Below, in pieces: positions 46,701-61,700 of a stretch of 64,000 bases of DNA (its first letter is position 1; each line of letters begins with the position of its first letter). This DNA is from Macrostomum hystrix (lineage: Eukaryota; Platyhelminthes; Macrostomidae), in the NCBI GenBank assembly GCA_950097015.1, contig CATNEN010000024.1, positions 3,513,501 to 3,577,500 on the forward strand. The letters are read 5' to 3'. A program made the position numbers and the translations under genes. The notes under the pieces are model-generated. The model was not told where the DNA came from and did not search any database. It saw only the letters and a list, made by a program, of their open reading frames with translations.

Positions 46701-49700
46701 GACGCTATAGATAAGGACTGTAATAAAGACGCTATAGATAAGGGCTGTAATAAAGACGCTATAGATAAGGACTGTAATAAAGACCCTATAGATAAGGACT
46801 GCAATAAAGACACAATAGATAAGGACTGTAATAAGACCCTATAGATAAGGACTGCAATAAAGACACAATAGATAAGGACTGTAATAAAGACACAATAGAT
46901 AAGGACTGCAATAAAGACGCTATAGATAAGGACTGCAATAAAGATGCTATAGATAAGGACTGTAATAAAGACCCTATAGATAAGGACTGTAATAAAGACC
47001 CTATAGATAAGGACTGTAATAAAGACACAATAGATAAGGACTGCAATAAAGACACAATAGATAAGGACTGCAATAAAGACACAATAGATAAGGACTGCAA
47101 TAAAGATGCTATAGATAAGGACTGTAAGTAAGACACTATAGACAAGGACTGTAATAAAGACCATTTTTAACTGAATACGACTACCCCAAAGTCAGGAAAG
47201 GACCCCGAACCGCTCACCATTGGCTCGTTGGTGTTCTTCTGAAACTGCACCAGTCGCACCCGGGTGACATTGTCCATCTCGACCTCCGGCGTCTCGTCTG
47301 CGTCGCCGTTCAAATAAGACGAAACTGGCGGTGGCGTCACACGAATCGCCTGGTCGCTGTACACATCCTGGGCTAGAACGTCGTGCGCTTGTAGAAGGGC
47401 CTGCAGGGATTTCACAGAATTATGAAGTTAGGAATTTGAGAAACCTAGGATTTGATGAACCTGGGGATTTAATGAATTGGGGATTTGATGAACCTGGGGA
47501 TTCGATTAACCTGGGGATTTGATGAACCTGGGGATTTGATTAACCTGGGGATTTGATGAACCTGGGGATTTGATTAACCTGGGGATTTGATGAACCTAGG
47601 GATTTGAGGAACTGGGGATTTGATGAACCTGGGGATTTGAGGAACTGGGGATTTGAGGAACCTGGGGATTTGAGGAACTGGGGATTTGAGGAACTGGGGA
47701 TTTGAGGAACTGGGGATTTGGGGAACTGGGGATTTGTAGAACTGGGGATTTGAGGAACTGGGGATTTGAGGAACTGGGGATTTAAAAAAACCTATGATTT
47801 AATGAACTGGGGATTCGAAAAAAACCTATGATTGAATGAATTGGGGATTTGATGAACCTGGGGATTTGATTAACCTGGGGATTTGATGAACCTGGGGATT
47901 TGATCAACCTGGGGATTTGATTAACCTGGGGATTTGATGAACCTGGGGATTTGATGAACCTGTGGATTTGATGAACCTGGGGATTTGATGAACCTGGGGA
48001 TTTGAGGAACTGGGGATTTGTGGAACTGGGGATTTGAGGAACTGGGGATTTGTGGAACTGGGGATTTGATGAACCTGGGGATTTGATGAACCTGGGGATT
48101 TGATGAACCTGGGGATTTGATGAACCTGGGGATTTGATGAACCTGGGGATTTGATGAACCTGGGGATTTGAGGAACTGGGGATTTGAGGAACTGGGGATT
48201 TGAAAATACCTATGATTTAATGAATTGGGGATTTGATGAACCTGGGGATTCGATTAACCTTGGGATTTGATGAACCTGGGGATTTGATTAACCTGGGGAT
48301 TTGATGAACCTGGGGATTTGATTAACCTGGGGATTTGATGAACCTGGGGATTTGATGAACCTGTGGATTTGATTAACCTGGGGATTTGATGAACCTGGGG
48401 ATTTGATGAACCTGGGGATTTGAGGAACTGGGGATTTGAGGAACTGGGGATTTGAGGAACTGGGGATTTGAGGAACTAGGGATTTAAAAAAACCTATGAT
48501 TTAATGAATTGGGGATTTGATTAACCTGGGGATTTGATGAACCTGGGGATTTGATGAACCTGGGGATTTGATGAACCTGGGGATTTGTTTAACCTGGAGA
48601 TTTGATGAACTGGGGATTTGAGGAACTGGGGATTCTAGGATTATTTGATGGATTATTTCAAACTCCATATTGAGATAGATTTTTATGGGATATGAGATTC
48701 AACATTTGGGAATAGAGAGACAAATTGAGGAACTGGGGAATTTTTCGAAGTAGCTATTTGACTGGAGTATCTCACATTTGAGTATAAAGACGAGATTTTA
48801 ACAACTGGGAATCGAGTAGTCTTAGCTTTTTTACAAACATTGTCCACTATGAGTCAGTTGGCAGAAAGTTCAAGTCTCAGCTAAGAGAATCTTACCCACA
48901 GCACAATATCGTCTGGATGACCGTACCCAGCAGAGTTTGAGTTCCACTGCATATTTTATTTGTAAGAAATAGCGCCGAAAAAAACTATTCTAGTCTCGCC
49001 GTTCCGAGTCAAGTTATAACTATAATATCGATTTGGAATCAAATTCTCTGGGTGATGGGTGGGTTATACTTGCGAGTTGAAATTCGCCGTAAATGGACAT
49101 GCACGGATCTGGGGATATAGGGGAAGCAGTGGGAAATGAGGAGGAGAGCAGATTGAAGTGGGAATTCAGAACTGCAAATGAGAGGCCGAGAGAGGAGGGA
49201 ATAAGGGCGGCGAGAATAATGAAGGCGAGTTGTCAGGTTTTTAAGCTGACAGTAATCCTAGCCTAGTAACTCTGGCCTAGTGTTGGTTGGGAAATGAAGT
49301 GGACCTCAATTTAATCCCAATGCAAAATGTCTAGTCCGGAAATTAATGCGGCGAGCGAATATATTAAGGATTGAATTGGATTTAACAAGCTCAAAAACAA
49401 GTGCCGGCTTTGACAGCTCAGGCACAATGCTTGAGAGCTGCCTAATTAACAGAGGATTCGCACTTGCCTGTTTCACTATAAAATTGGATATGGGACGCAG
49501 CATGAGAAAGGTCAATAAAATGCAGAGACAAGGTTAATTAGTGTCAGCTGACTGATTCTAGTAGTGTAATATAAAATAACTCGGTAAATGACAACTGATT
49601 GCAAATGGTTTTGCTAATGGATAACTGATAAAAAATGGTTTGGGTAATGGTGCAAATGGTTTGGGTAATGAATACTCGTAACTGATAACAAATGGTTTAG

Positions 49701-52700
49701 GTAATTGATAACTGATTACAAATGGTTTAGGTAATTGATAACTCATTACAAATGGTTTGGGTAATGGATAAATGATAAAAAATGGTTTGGGTAATGGTGC
49801 AAATGGTTTGGGTAATGAATACTCGTAACTGATAACAAATGGTTTGGGTAATGGATAACTGATAACAAATGGTTTGGGTAATGGATAACTGATAACAAAT
49901 GGTTTGGGTAATGGATAACTGATTACAAATGGTTTGGGCAATTGATAACTGATTACAAATGGTTTGGGTAATTGATAACTGATTACAAATGGTTTGGGTA
50001 ATGGATAGCTGATTAAAAATGGTTTAGGTAATTGATAACTGATTACAAATGGTTTGGGTAAAGAATAACTGATTACAAATGGTTTGGGCAATTGATAACT
50101 GATTACAAATGGTTTGGGTAAAGGATAACTGATTACAAATGGTTTGGGTAATTGAAAAGTGCTTAGAAATTGATTATTAGGGTAATGTTTTGCTAGTTTA
50201 AAACATTTAGGCAATATTCATTACAAAACAACATGGAACCACAGCGATAATCTGGGCAACGCAATGAGGAAATTCAATCAACAGACCCTGTCACTAAATT
50301 CCTCTCCTAAGTCACGACTCTCTACTAGTTTTTTTAAGTCACGTGCCTCAGCTAGAGCATCTGCCACAAAAATGGCGGATTGAAGGAAATGCTAACACTA
50401 TTCTGAACCATGGCCTCACTGACTTCTTGTCTTTAGGGTTATGCCTGCTCATAGTAGCCAGTGTAAACACTCAGTCTCAGTGATTGTCATTGCGGATGTT
50501 AATTGCGGCGATGCTGCAAAAGTTCAGTCTGTGCCATAGTACACTCGTAATAAAAATTATTGTACAGCATAGTACTGAATCCAATGTAACACAAGCATTA
50601 CCCAAGCATTACACAAGCTCACACAGCACCCAGCACCCAGCTTACACAGCACCTAGCTCACACAGCACCCAGCACCCAGCTTACACAGCACCTAGCTCAC
50701 ACAGCACCCAGCACCCAGCTTACACAGCACCTAGCTCACACAGCACCCAGCTCACACAGCACCCAGCTCACACAGCACCCAGCTCACACAGCACCCAGCT
50801 CACACAGCACCCAGCTCACACAGCACCCAGCTCACACAGCACCCAGCTCACACAGCACCCAGCTCACACAGCACCCAGCACCCAGCTCACACAGCACCCA
50901 GCACCCAGCTTACACAGCACCTAGCTCACACAGCACCCAGCTCACACAGCACCCAGCTCACACAGCACCCAGCTCACACAGCACCCAGCTCACACAGCAC
51001 CCAGCTCACACAGCACCCAGCTCACACAGCACCCAGCACCCAGCTCACACAGCACCCAGCTCACATAACACCCACACAGGTCTAAATCATTAAGCTCACT
51101 AAATCATAAAAAAACTCACCTTGGCAATCCGACAAAGAAAGATAACTACTATAAATCAAATGACTGCAAACAGAGAGTTTGCCTATACTGAATAAAATAA
51201 TCCCAGATTCTCAAATTCAACTTAGCAGCCAAATTTATCACTTGAGCAGTGAGTCCAGAAAATCACTATAACCCCAAACCCCAACCCCATGGTTCCGCCA
51301 ATTGCTAGGGAAGTTTTTTAGCCCCCCCCCACAACCTCAAACTAGCCACCGCACTGTACAACCGTTTACGTACACAGTCAAGCCAAAGTAGATCGCCTAT
51401 GGCACACGCATACTCAAATCCCAAGAGATTTCGATGGGATAACGTTTTCGAGTGAAGGGGAAAAAGGCACGCAGGCGCGGACCGAATCGCCCTTACTACC
51501 CGAGCAGAAATTTAGCCCAATCCTCTTGGGAATGCCCAGACACACTTGCTTCTGTCAACGCCTTTCTGGTTATCAAATGCAAGGGCCGAATCGAATTCTA
51601 GAGCACGATTCGTTAGTTTTTCGGCTTTGAAAAAATAAAATAAAGGAGAAACTGAAGCCATCAGGATAATGACATTCAAGATATCATATTTCTCTGAGGA
51701 GTAATTTTTACCATCCTACTACTAACTGAATGCCTGTGAGTAGTAGGATTCGAATGTTCAGAGTCTAAACTCAAAATGATTGGGCAAAAAATTGGATTTT
51801 TCCGTCGAATGAGCGAAGGAGTCACTTAGAGACAATTGTTCATTTAGCATATGAGCCATGTTGTGACTGGATCATTGGATTAATAGGTCCTTGAGTGAAT
51901 GCGTCATTGAGTGAATGGGTCATTGAGTGAATGGGTCATTGAGTGAATGCGTTATTGAGTTAATAGGTCATTGAGTGAATGGGTCATTGAGTGAATGGGT
52001 CATTGAGTGAATGGGTCATTGAGTGAATGGGTCATTGAGTGAATGGGTCATTGAGTGAATGGGTCATTGAGTGAATGGGTCATTGAGTGAATGGGTCATT
52101 GAGTGAATGGGTTATTGAGTGAATGGGTCATTGAGTGAATGGGTTATTGAGTGAATGGGTCATTGAGTGAATGGGTCATTGAGTGGATGGGTCATTGAGT
52201 GGATGGGATCATTGAGTGGATGGTTCATTGAGTGAATGGGTCATTGAGTGAATGGGTCATTGAGTGAATGGTTCATTGAGTGAATGGGTCATTGAGTGAA
52301 TGGGTCATTGAGTGACTGGATAATTGGATTAATAGGTACTTGAGTGAATGGGTCATTGGGTGAATGGGTCATTGAGTGAATGGGTCAATGAGTGAATGGT
52401 TCATTGAGTGAATGGGTCATTGAGTGAATGGGTCATTGATTGAATGGTTCATTGAGTGAATGGGTCATTTAGTGAATGGGTCATTGAGTGAATGGGTCAT
52501 TGAGTGAATGGGTCATTGAGTGAATGTGTCATTGAGTGAATGGGTCATTGAGTGAATGGGTCATTGAGTGAATGGGTCATTGAGTGAATGGGTCATTGAG
52601 TGAATGGTTCATTGAGTGAATGGGTCATTGAGTGAATGGGTCATTGAGTGAATGGTTCATTGAGTGAATGGGTCATTGAGTGAATGGGTCATTGAGTGAC

Positions 52701-55700
52701 TGGATAATTGGATTAATAGGTACTTGAGTGAATGGGTCATTGGGTGAATGGGTCATTGAGTGAATGGGTCAATGAGTGAATGGTTCATTGAGTGAATGGG
52801 TCATTGAGTGAATGGGTTATTGAGTGAATGGGTCATTGAGTGAATGGGTCATTGAGTGGATGGGTCATTGAGTGGATGGGATCATTGAGTGGATGGGTCA
52901 TTGAGTGAATGGGTTATTGAGTGGATGGTTCATTGAGTGAATGGGTCATTGAGTGAATGGGTCATTGAGTGAATGGTTCATTGAGTGAATGGGTCATTGA
53001 GTGAATGGGTCATTGAGTGACTGGATAATTGGATTAATAGGTACTTGAGTGAATGGGTCATTGAGTGAATGGGTCAATGAGTGAATGGGTCATTGAGTGA
53101 ATGGGTCATTGAGTGAATGGGTCATTGAGTGGATGGGTCATTGATTGAATGGTTCATTGAGTGAATGGGTCATTTAGTGAATGGGTCATTGAGTGAATGG
53201 GTCATTGAGTGAATGGGTCATTGAGTGAATGTGTCATTGAGTGAATGGGTCATTGAGTGAATGGTTCATTGAGTGAATGGGTCATTGAGTGAATGGGTCA
53301 TTGAGTGAATGGTTCATTGAGTGAATGGGTCATTGAGTGAATGGGTCATTGAGTGAATGGGTCATTGAGTGAATGGGTCATTGAGTGACTGGATAATTGG
53401 ATTAATAGGTACTTGAGTGAATGGGTCATTGGGTGAATGGGTCATTGAGTAAATGGGTCAATGAGTGAATGGTTCATTGAGTGAATGGGTCATTGAGTGA
53501 ATGGGTCATTGATTGAATGGTTCATTGAGTGAATGGGTCATTTAGTGAATGGGTCATTGAGTGAATGGGTCATTGAGTGAATGGGTCATTGAGTGAATGT
53601 GTCATTGAGTGAATGGGTCATTGAGTGAATGGGTCATTGAGTGAATGGGTCATTGAGTGAATGGGTCATTGAGTGAATGGGTCATTGAGTGAATGGGTCA
53701 TTGATTGAATGGTTCATTGAGTGAATGGGTCATTTAGTGAATGGGTCATTGAGTGAATGGGTCATTGAGTGAATGGGTCATTGAGTGAATGTGTCATTGA
53801 GTGAATGGGTCATTGAGTGAATGGGTCATTGAGTGAATGGGTCATTGAGTGAATGGGTCATTGAGTGAATGGGTCTTTGAGTCATCAGGTCTCACCATGA
53901 GATGCGGCTGTCCCAACAGCTCCCTCAACTGCAGGCAGTCTGAAAAGTACTCTTTGTCGTGGCACTCGGACAAACAGTCGAGGACGTCGCGAGTTCGCGT
54001 CACAGCGTCGGCTGGTATTTGGCCGCGAATACTGCTACCCAAATTGCGACTGTTGATCTGGTCATAGAGCTGCAGAAAGTTTGTGCAATTTTTTCTTATG
54101 AAATTACTTTTAGTAGTTATTAATGCACATGCTTAGCAATATTTTCGGCTTGGCTTAATAACGTGTCCTACAATGGACTTTAAAAATGTGCGCTTAAATA
54201 TTAGCTGAATAACGATTTAGACGCAAAAAAAATTTGTTGATTTTTTCCAAGCACTATAAATCATTCAGCACCACCAGGCTGATCCTAAATTTGGTACGCC
54301 ATAGCAAGAAATACCCGATAAGGTGTAAATCTCTGTACAACCAGATGTCCATTTGATTGACAGTTTAGGGGGAAGCCACGGGAGGCGAAGATCTTTAATC
54401 GGTTGTTGTGCAACAAAAAAACGAGATAAGAATTAACTCGACATTGCCTATGCGTCCCCTATGCGTGACTTTTTTTAAAAGGAATAGTTTGTTTAAAGAA
54501 TATAACAATAATATTTGGTTGCACCTGCAGGAGCACAGCCGCAGATATTGCGCCGAGCAGCTGAAGGCTGCGTACGGCTGTTCAGTCCATGGACTGGGGG
54601 AGGCACGTCACGCCCGCCCTTAATTACCCGTTTAACAGCTGGGTGAACTAAAGCAATGCAGAGTGAAGCGTCTTGCTAAAGGACACAAATTGTTTCAGTG
54701 TAGTCAGGAATCGAACCCCTGACTGTTTATGTATTTGTTTAAAAAAACGGAAAATAAATTGCTCTCCAAAGAAATTATCTTGTTAAAGATTCGAACTCTG
54801 GACCACCCGGTCAGTAATCCGAGCTACCTTGAAGTTTAAAAAATAAACTTTAATGAGTTTTGACGTGGAAATGAAGACAAAAAGTTCTGCTAGTGGCTGG
54901 AACTGAATCAGTTGCCCCCCAAGCTTTCGACAGAAAATTCCCCCGGGACTCAGACAGAAAGAGCAGACAGTCCTCCAATTAGTGAGTTCTAGTGTGTTTT
55001 TTCTTTGTTGAGGGCACAATCTATCACGACTTCGAGCACGATTCTCAGAGGAAAAAAACGAAAACTTGGGAGGAAAAATCAATAAAAAATTACTTGCAAT
55101 TGATGAAAAATATGTAATGATTATTCAAAAAAGATTGCAAACAAAGTCTGTGTAACATCGCTTATAAGAAATTCATTGGATTTAGAAATATTTCACTCGT
55201 TAAAATTAGGATTTGTAAATATTGGGATAAGTGAATATTGGGATATGTGAATTTTGGGACTTGTGAATATTGGGATTTGTGAATATTGGGATAAGTGAAT
55301 ATTGGGATTTGTGAATATTGGGATTTGTCAATATTGGGATTTGTGAATTATGGGACTTGTGAATATTGGGATATGTGAATTATGGGACTTGTGAATATTG
55401 GGATTTGTGAATATTGGAATTTGTGAATATTGGGATATGTGAATTTTGGGACTTGTGAATATTGGGATTTGTGAATATTGGGATTTGTGAATATTGGGAT
55501 TTGTGAATATTGGGATAAGTGAATATTGGGATTTGTGAATATTAGGATAAGTGAATATTGGGATTTGTGAATATTGGGATTCGTGAATATTGGGATATGT
55601 GAAGTTTGGGATTTGTGAATATTGGGATTTGTGAATAATGGGATTTGTGAATATTGGGATTTGTGAATATTGGGATAAGTGAATATTGGGATTTGTGAAT

Positions 55701-58700
55701 ATTGGGATTCGTGAATATTGGGATATGTGAAGTTTGGGATTTGTGAATATTGGGATTTGTGAATAATGGGATTTGTGAGCTTTGGGGTGTGTGAAATCTG
55801 TATTTGTGAAGTTAGATCAAATTTTAGTATCTGCGATGACGTGCGCTATATTTGAAAACTAGTTGTCGGACGGACTCTTTGAAATAAACGATCAGTAATT
55901 CATGCCAAAGGATTTCCCACGTCCAGTCATGAGCTTGGCAGATTTCGGCAATCTGACTGGGCATAAAACATTTATACGCTGCCTCTGCTGAATTTTGAAT
56001 TGCCAGTCACGCAAAGCAAAACGTTGTTGCCTTTCTTGCAAAAGCAAATAGTCGAATAGGCGAAATGTGCCGATTTTTTCCAAATGTAATCATTTTTCTC
56101 AGACAGTTTTTTTCGCGAAAGTCGCGACCTTCTTTAACGAAAAAAATGTACTTTAGCAGTTCTGAATCGCAGAAGGGTATAATTTTAGGAATTTTGTGAA
56201 ATCAAACCGACAGAGAGACAGCTTTTGCCTGACGGCTTCGAAGGCTTTACCATTCACAAAAGACTTCGAAAAGGCTTTAAAAGAGGCACCTATACACTAC
56301 ACAAGGACTTCTGTTAACAAACAGACAGCGAGACAGCCCTTTGTCCCGGGGGAATAGTAATGAAAGATGGAACGATGGAAGGCAGAAGGGGCGGCGAGAG
56401 GCGATGGTAGAATTTATGAAACTCTCATAATTCATTAGTTGATGCTCACCGAAGGATCGGCTGCCGCAGGTCAAGGCTTGGGGAGAGGGAAGCCCTGACT
56501 GAACCAAAGGACAGCGCAATTTGAGGGTATCCTGTGACAAAATTTCTAAAAACCCGGATCCCAACGGGCCCAGTGTCTGAGAAGGCAGCACTTAGCAGGT
56601 CTTCCCTAATTAGGGGCGGGGTTAGGTCAGTTGGACAAGGCCGAGGGAGAGGGTTTAGTGATAAGGCCTGCAGTACACTTTAGCTGACTTCAGTGTGGCT
56701 TCTGGCCTTAATAATACTTTGATTTCCCAGTAGTCCAGTGGGCAGTTGCTATCACACTCGAGAAGGATACCGGATCAGATGCCAGAAGCTTTTTTGTGGG
56801 AAAAAGGCCGCAGTGTGAGATCACGGAAAATTCTCAGGAAGTCGAGAAATTTTCAGTTCTTTTATTTCTAGATGGTGCTTTCGGTTTCAATTGATATTTG
56901 TGCTTTCTTAGTTAGCAACAATTGTTCTAACTGGGGAAATCCCAGTTGCTAGCAGGGAATCCTAATTGCGAGCAGGAGAGTCTTAATTGCTGGCACGGAA
57001 ATCCAGGTTGCTAACAGGAAAATTCAAGTTGCCAGCAGGGAAATCCTATTTGCTGGCAGGGAAATCCAGGTTGCTAGCAGGGAAATCCAAGTTGCTCGCA
57101 GGGAAATCCTAGTTGCTAGCAGGGAAATCCTGGTTGCTCACAGGGAAATCCTAGTTGCTGGCAGGGAAATTGAAGTTGCTAGCAGGGAAATCCAAGTTGC
57201 TGGAAGGGAAATCCTGGTTGCTAGCAGGGAAATCCTAGTTGCTAGCAGGGAAATTGAAGTTGCTAGCAGGGAAATCCAAGCTGCTGGAAGGGAAATCCTG
57301 GTTGCTAGCAGGGAAATCCTAGTTGCTAGCAGGGAAATTGAAGTTGCTAGCAGGGAAATCCAAGTTGCTGGAAGGGAAATCCTGGTTGCTAGCAGGGAAA
57401 TCCTAGTTGCTAGCAGGGAAATTGAAGTTGCTAGCAGGGAAATCCAAGTTGCTGGAAGGGAAATCCTAGTTGCTGGCAGGGAAAACCTAGTTGCTGGCAG
57501 GGAAATCCTAGTTGCTGGCAGGGAAATTGAAGTTGCTAGCAGGGAAATCCAAGTTGCTGGAAGGGAAATCCTGGTTGCTAGCAGGGAAATCCTAGTTGCT
57601 GGCAGGGAAATTGAAGTTGCTAGCAGGGAAATCCAAGTTGCTGGAAGGGAAATCCTGGTTGCTAGCAGGGAAATCCAAGTTGCTGGAAGGGAAATCCTGG
57701 TTGCTAGCAGGGAAATCCAAGTTGCTGGCAGGGAAATTGAAGTTGCTAGCAGGGAAATCCAAGTTACTGGAAGGGAAATCCTAGTTGCTAGCAAGGAAAT
57801 CCTAGTTGCTAGCAGGGAAATTGAAGTTGCTAGCAGGGAAATCCTGGTTGCTAGCAGGGAAATCCTAGTTGCTGGCAGGGAAATCCTAGTTGCTGGCAGG
57901 GAAATTGAAGTTGCTAGCAGGGAAATCCAAGTTGCTGGAAGGGAAATCCTGGTTGCTAGCAGGGAAATCCTAGTTGCTGGCAGGGAAATTGAAGTTGCTA
58001 GCAGGGAAATCCAAGTTGCTGGAAGGGAAATCCTGGTTGCTAGCAGGGAAATCCAAGTTGCTGGAAGGGAAATCCTGGTTGCTAGCAGGGAAATCCAAGT
58101 TGCTGGCAGGGAAATTGAAGTTGCTAGCAGGGAAATCCAAGTTGCTGGAAGGGAAATCCTGGTTGCTAGCAGGGAAATCCAAGTTGCTGGCAGGGAAATT
58201 GAAGTTGCTAGCAGGGAAATTCAAGTTGCTGGAAGGGAAATCCTAGTTGCTAGCAAGGAAATCCTAGTTGCTAGCAGGGAAATTGAAGTTGCTAGCAGGG
58301 AAATCCAAGTTGCTCGCAGGGAAATCCTAGTTGCTGGCAGGGAAATCCTAGTTGCTGGCAGGGAAATTGAAGTTGCTAGCAGGGAAATCCAAGTTGCTAG
58401 TAGGGAAATCCTAGTTGCTAGCAGGGAAATCCTAGTTGCTAGCAGGGAAATCCTAGTTGCTAGCAGGGAAATTGAAGTTGCTAAATAAAATTATATAAAA
58501 AAGGCAAATAACACTATAACTTGTAACAGCCAGCTGATTGTCATAATATTCGGCTTTTAATTAATTAGACAGGAAAAAAGATATTCAAAGATAGCACTGA
58601 CACCAGAAACATGGTAGTTTAATGTTTACGTCATTTTTAACTACAAAAAGCGCAAAATTAGATGAACACTTTTTGCCAAATTTTTCATAATTGCCATATT

Positions 58701-61700
58701 TCATAAATCTAACTATTTATATTGCACTCAAATTAATCTTATCTCTTAAAAAATAATTGGAACTGAAGAAAATTTCGCTGTTTGATTTACAACACAGACT
58801 AGCTAAGGTTATCATTTCTATCTGATAGGATTCTTATCTAAAAAAGTACACGCTAAGCTATGCGTTGAGCTCAAAAGATAGAATTGAGTAGAGATACTAA
58901 TAAAGAATAGTTAATGCAATAAGGACAACTGACTGGAAGGTCGGAAGTTCGAATCTTAGCCGAATTGAAATAATTTTTGCCCTTTAAGCAAGACACTAAA
59001 TTCTCTGTTGGGGTAGAAATTGGGGTGAAAATTCTATTCTATCTACGATTCCGAGAATTTGCTTATGAAATTATGCTTCGCAGTTCTAAAAATATATTTG
59101 CTTCTTTTGAAAGCTGTGAGAGAACATGAAATTCAATGAATAGAAAGCCAGCATATGCATCCAGGGTTGGTGGCTTGAATAAAACTATGAATCTTCGGCG
59201 ACTTCAGTGAAATTTGGCAGCAAATATTGACTCCCCCACTCCTCACTCAAAGTCATCTCTCCGCTATTTGAGTCGACGTCTATACTCAAGTCTGACGTGT
59301 GCGGTTTCCGGGATTCCTGCATGAGTTTGGTGAGCTGCAGGGCCCAAATCACGGTCGGATGAAAGCTGTGGGTTATAGGAACTCCTGCTTAGTAAACAAC
59401 ACCCTTCCAGGTCGTAGAAGAAGCAGATGAGAAGAGAAGTTTGTTCCTGTGCTCTCAGCGATTGCTTCTACTGGCCAAGAAAGCGACTCAGCAATTCTGG
59501 TGTCTCATCTCTCTCTCGTGTCTCATCTCTCCCGTGTCTCAGCTCTCTCTCTCCCGTGTCTCATCTCTCTCTCCCGTGTCTCATCTCTCTCTCTCGTCTC
59601 TCATCTCTCCTATGTCTCATCTCTCCCGTGTCTCATCTCTCTCTCGTGTCTCATCTCTCCTATGTCTCATCTCTCCCGTGTCTCATCTCTCTCTCCCATG
59701 TCTCATCTCTCCCGTGTCTGATCTCTCTTCCCCGTGTCTGATCTCCCTCTCCCGTGTCTCATCTCTCTATACCGTGTCTCATCTCTCTCTCCCGTGTCTC
59801 ATCTCTCTCGTGTCTCATCTCTAGCGTGTCTCATCTCTCTCTCTCGTGTCTCATCTCTCTCTCCCGTGTCTCATCTCTCTCTCGTGCCTCATCTCTCCTA
59901 TGTCTCATCTCTCCCGTGTCTCAGCTCTCTCTCTCCCGTGTCTCATCTCTCTCCCGTGTCTCATCTCTCTCGTGTCTCATCTCTAGCGTGTCTCATCTCT
60001 CTCTCCCGTGTCTCATCTCTCTCTCGTGCCTCATCTCTCCTATGTCTCATCTCTCCCGTGTCTCAGCTCTCTCTCTCCCGTGTCTCATCTCTCTCCCGTG
60101 TCTCATCTCTCTCTCCCGTGTCTCATCTCTCCTATGTCTCATCTCTCCCATGTCTCATCTCTCTCTCGTGTCTCATCTCTCCTATGTCTCATCTCTCCCG
60201 TGTCTCAGCTCTCTCTCTCCCGTGTCTCATCTCTCTCCCGTGTCTCATCTCTCTATACCGTGTCTCATCTCTCTCTCCCGTGTCTCATCTCTCCTATGTC
60301 TCATCTCTCCCGTGTCTCATCTCTCTCTCCCATGTCTCATCTCTCCCGTGTCTGATCTCTCTTCCCCGTGTCTGATCTCTCTTCCCCGTGTCTGATCTCC
60401 CTCTCCCGTGTCTCATCTCTCCCGTGTCTGACCTCTCTCTCCCGTGTCTCCTCTCTGTCTACCGTGTCTGATCCCTCTCGCATTTATTTCTTCCTAGCGT
60501 CATCTCTCCAGTGTCTCCTCATTCTTCACCTAATCTCTCTTTCGCTTAATCTCTATTATGTTTCATCTCAGCTGGTCAATCTGGCCAGCTGCCATCTTCT
60601 AGATTATCTTCTTTGCTTGCTAACCTCCGCTCAGGTGTAGGAATTAAATTAAAAAACGGACAGAGAAGACTTAAGAAGAAAGGTAGAGGGATAGTGAGAA
60701 TGGGATGAGAGTCCGGATGTTTAATCTGGAGAGGGTGTGCCAGTTTAAAGCATGGACCTGTTGCTGACTCAAAGAAGGCTTCTTAATCAGTAGCAGCAGC
60801 AGCAATAACAGAGCAAAAAGTGGGCAAGAAAATTATACACAAGAGATGGAGTGAGGGCCACTCGACTATGCATATACCCATATATATGTCCTTCATTTCC
60901 AGCATCCTGCATAGCAGCAGGCTGGGCGCGAGACGGAGCTGGGGTGGCTGGGAGTGAAATTAGACGCTCCAAACGACAGAGAGTGAAATAGCGGAGGCAG
61001 GACGCGTAGCCGGGGTTGACCGCCTGATGAGCATTCAAGGATGGCTCCGTCTGAGAAAATGATCAGTTATAATGAAAAGGTATATGATGCGCAGAATAAT
61101 CAGTTTAGTTCAGCCTGCGATCTAGAGGCTGATTAGCACCTTTGCCTTACTACACCTCTCACTCACCTTGTGTAAGGCGTTAAAAATGGGAGCTAGCTTA
61201 GCTGGGAAGGAATGTTTTTAGGTTCGTGAAGTTGTTATGGACTCGCAAAAAAGTTTTTAACTCGCAAAAATTGTTATAAATTCGTTAAAGTATGCTTTTA
61301 GTCAGCATTTTTTTCAGATTCTTAAAATTAGTTTCGGATTCCTGAAATTCGTTTCGGAAAATAAAAAGTCGTTTTGGACTCTTAAAGTTTGTTTTAAATC
61401 CCGTGTCCCATCTCACGTGTCTAATCTCTCCCCTGTCTCATCTCTCCCTGTGTCATCTCTCTCTCCCGTGTCTCAGCGCTCTCCTATGTCTCATCCCTGA
61501 CGTGTCTCATCTCTCCCGTGTCTAATCTCTCTCTCCTATGTCTCATCTCTCTCGTGTCTCATCTCTCCCGTGTCTCATCTCTCTCTCCCGTGTCTCATCG
61601 CTCTCCTATGTCTCATCTCTGACGTGTCTTATCTCTGACTTGTCTCATCTCTCTCTCTCCCGTGTCTCATCGCTCTCCTATGTCTCATCTCTCTCTCCCG

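Noticed and set aside
46391-47164. 257-residue hydrophobic minus ORF and a charged plus ORF
   Set aside because: Both are readings of the 27-bp intronic array, not membrane or metal-binding proteins.
49558-50214. 218-residue minus ORF with LPKPFVISY repeats
   Set aside because: A 30-bp array read in frame, inside a CASK intron.
57138-58246. Ile/Ser/Leu/Ala-rich minus ORF and Leu/Gly/Lys-rich plus ORF
   Set aside because: The 21-bp unit keeps frames open on both strands; no non-repeat protein sequence.
59264-59336. Possible minus-strand exon with [17 protein letters not shown]
   Set aside because: Has CTGCAG before it and GTGAGG after it, but the phase does not fit the next CASK exon and no homology is recognised.
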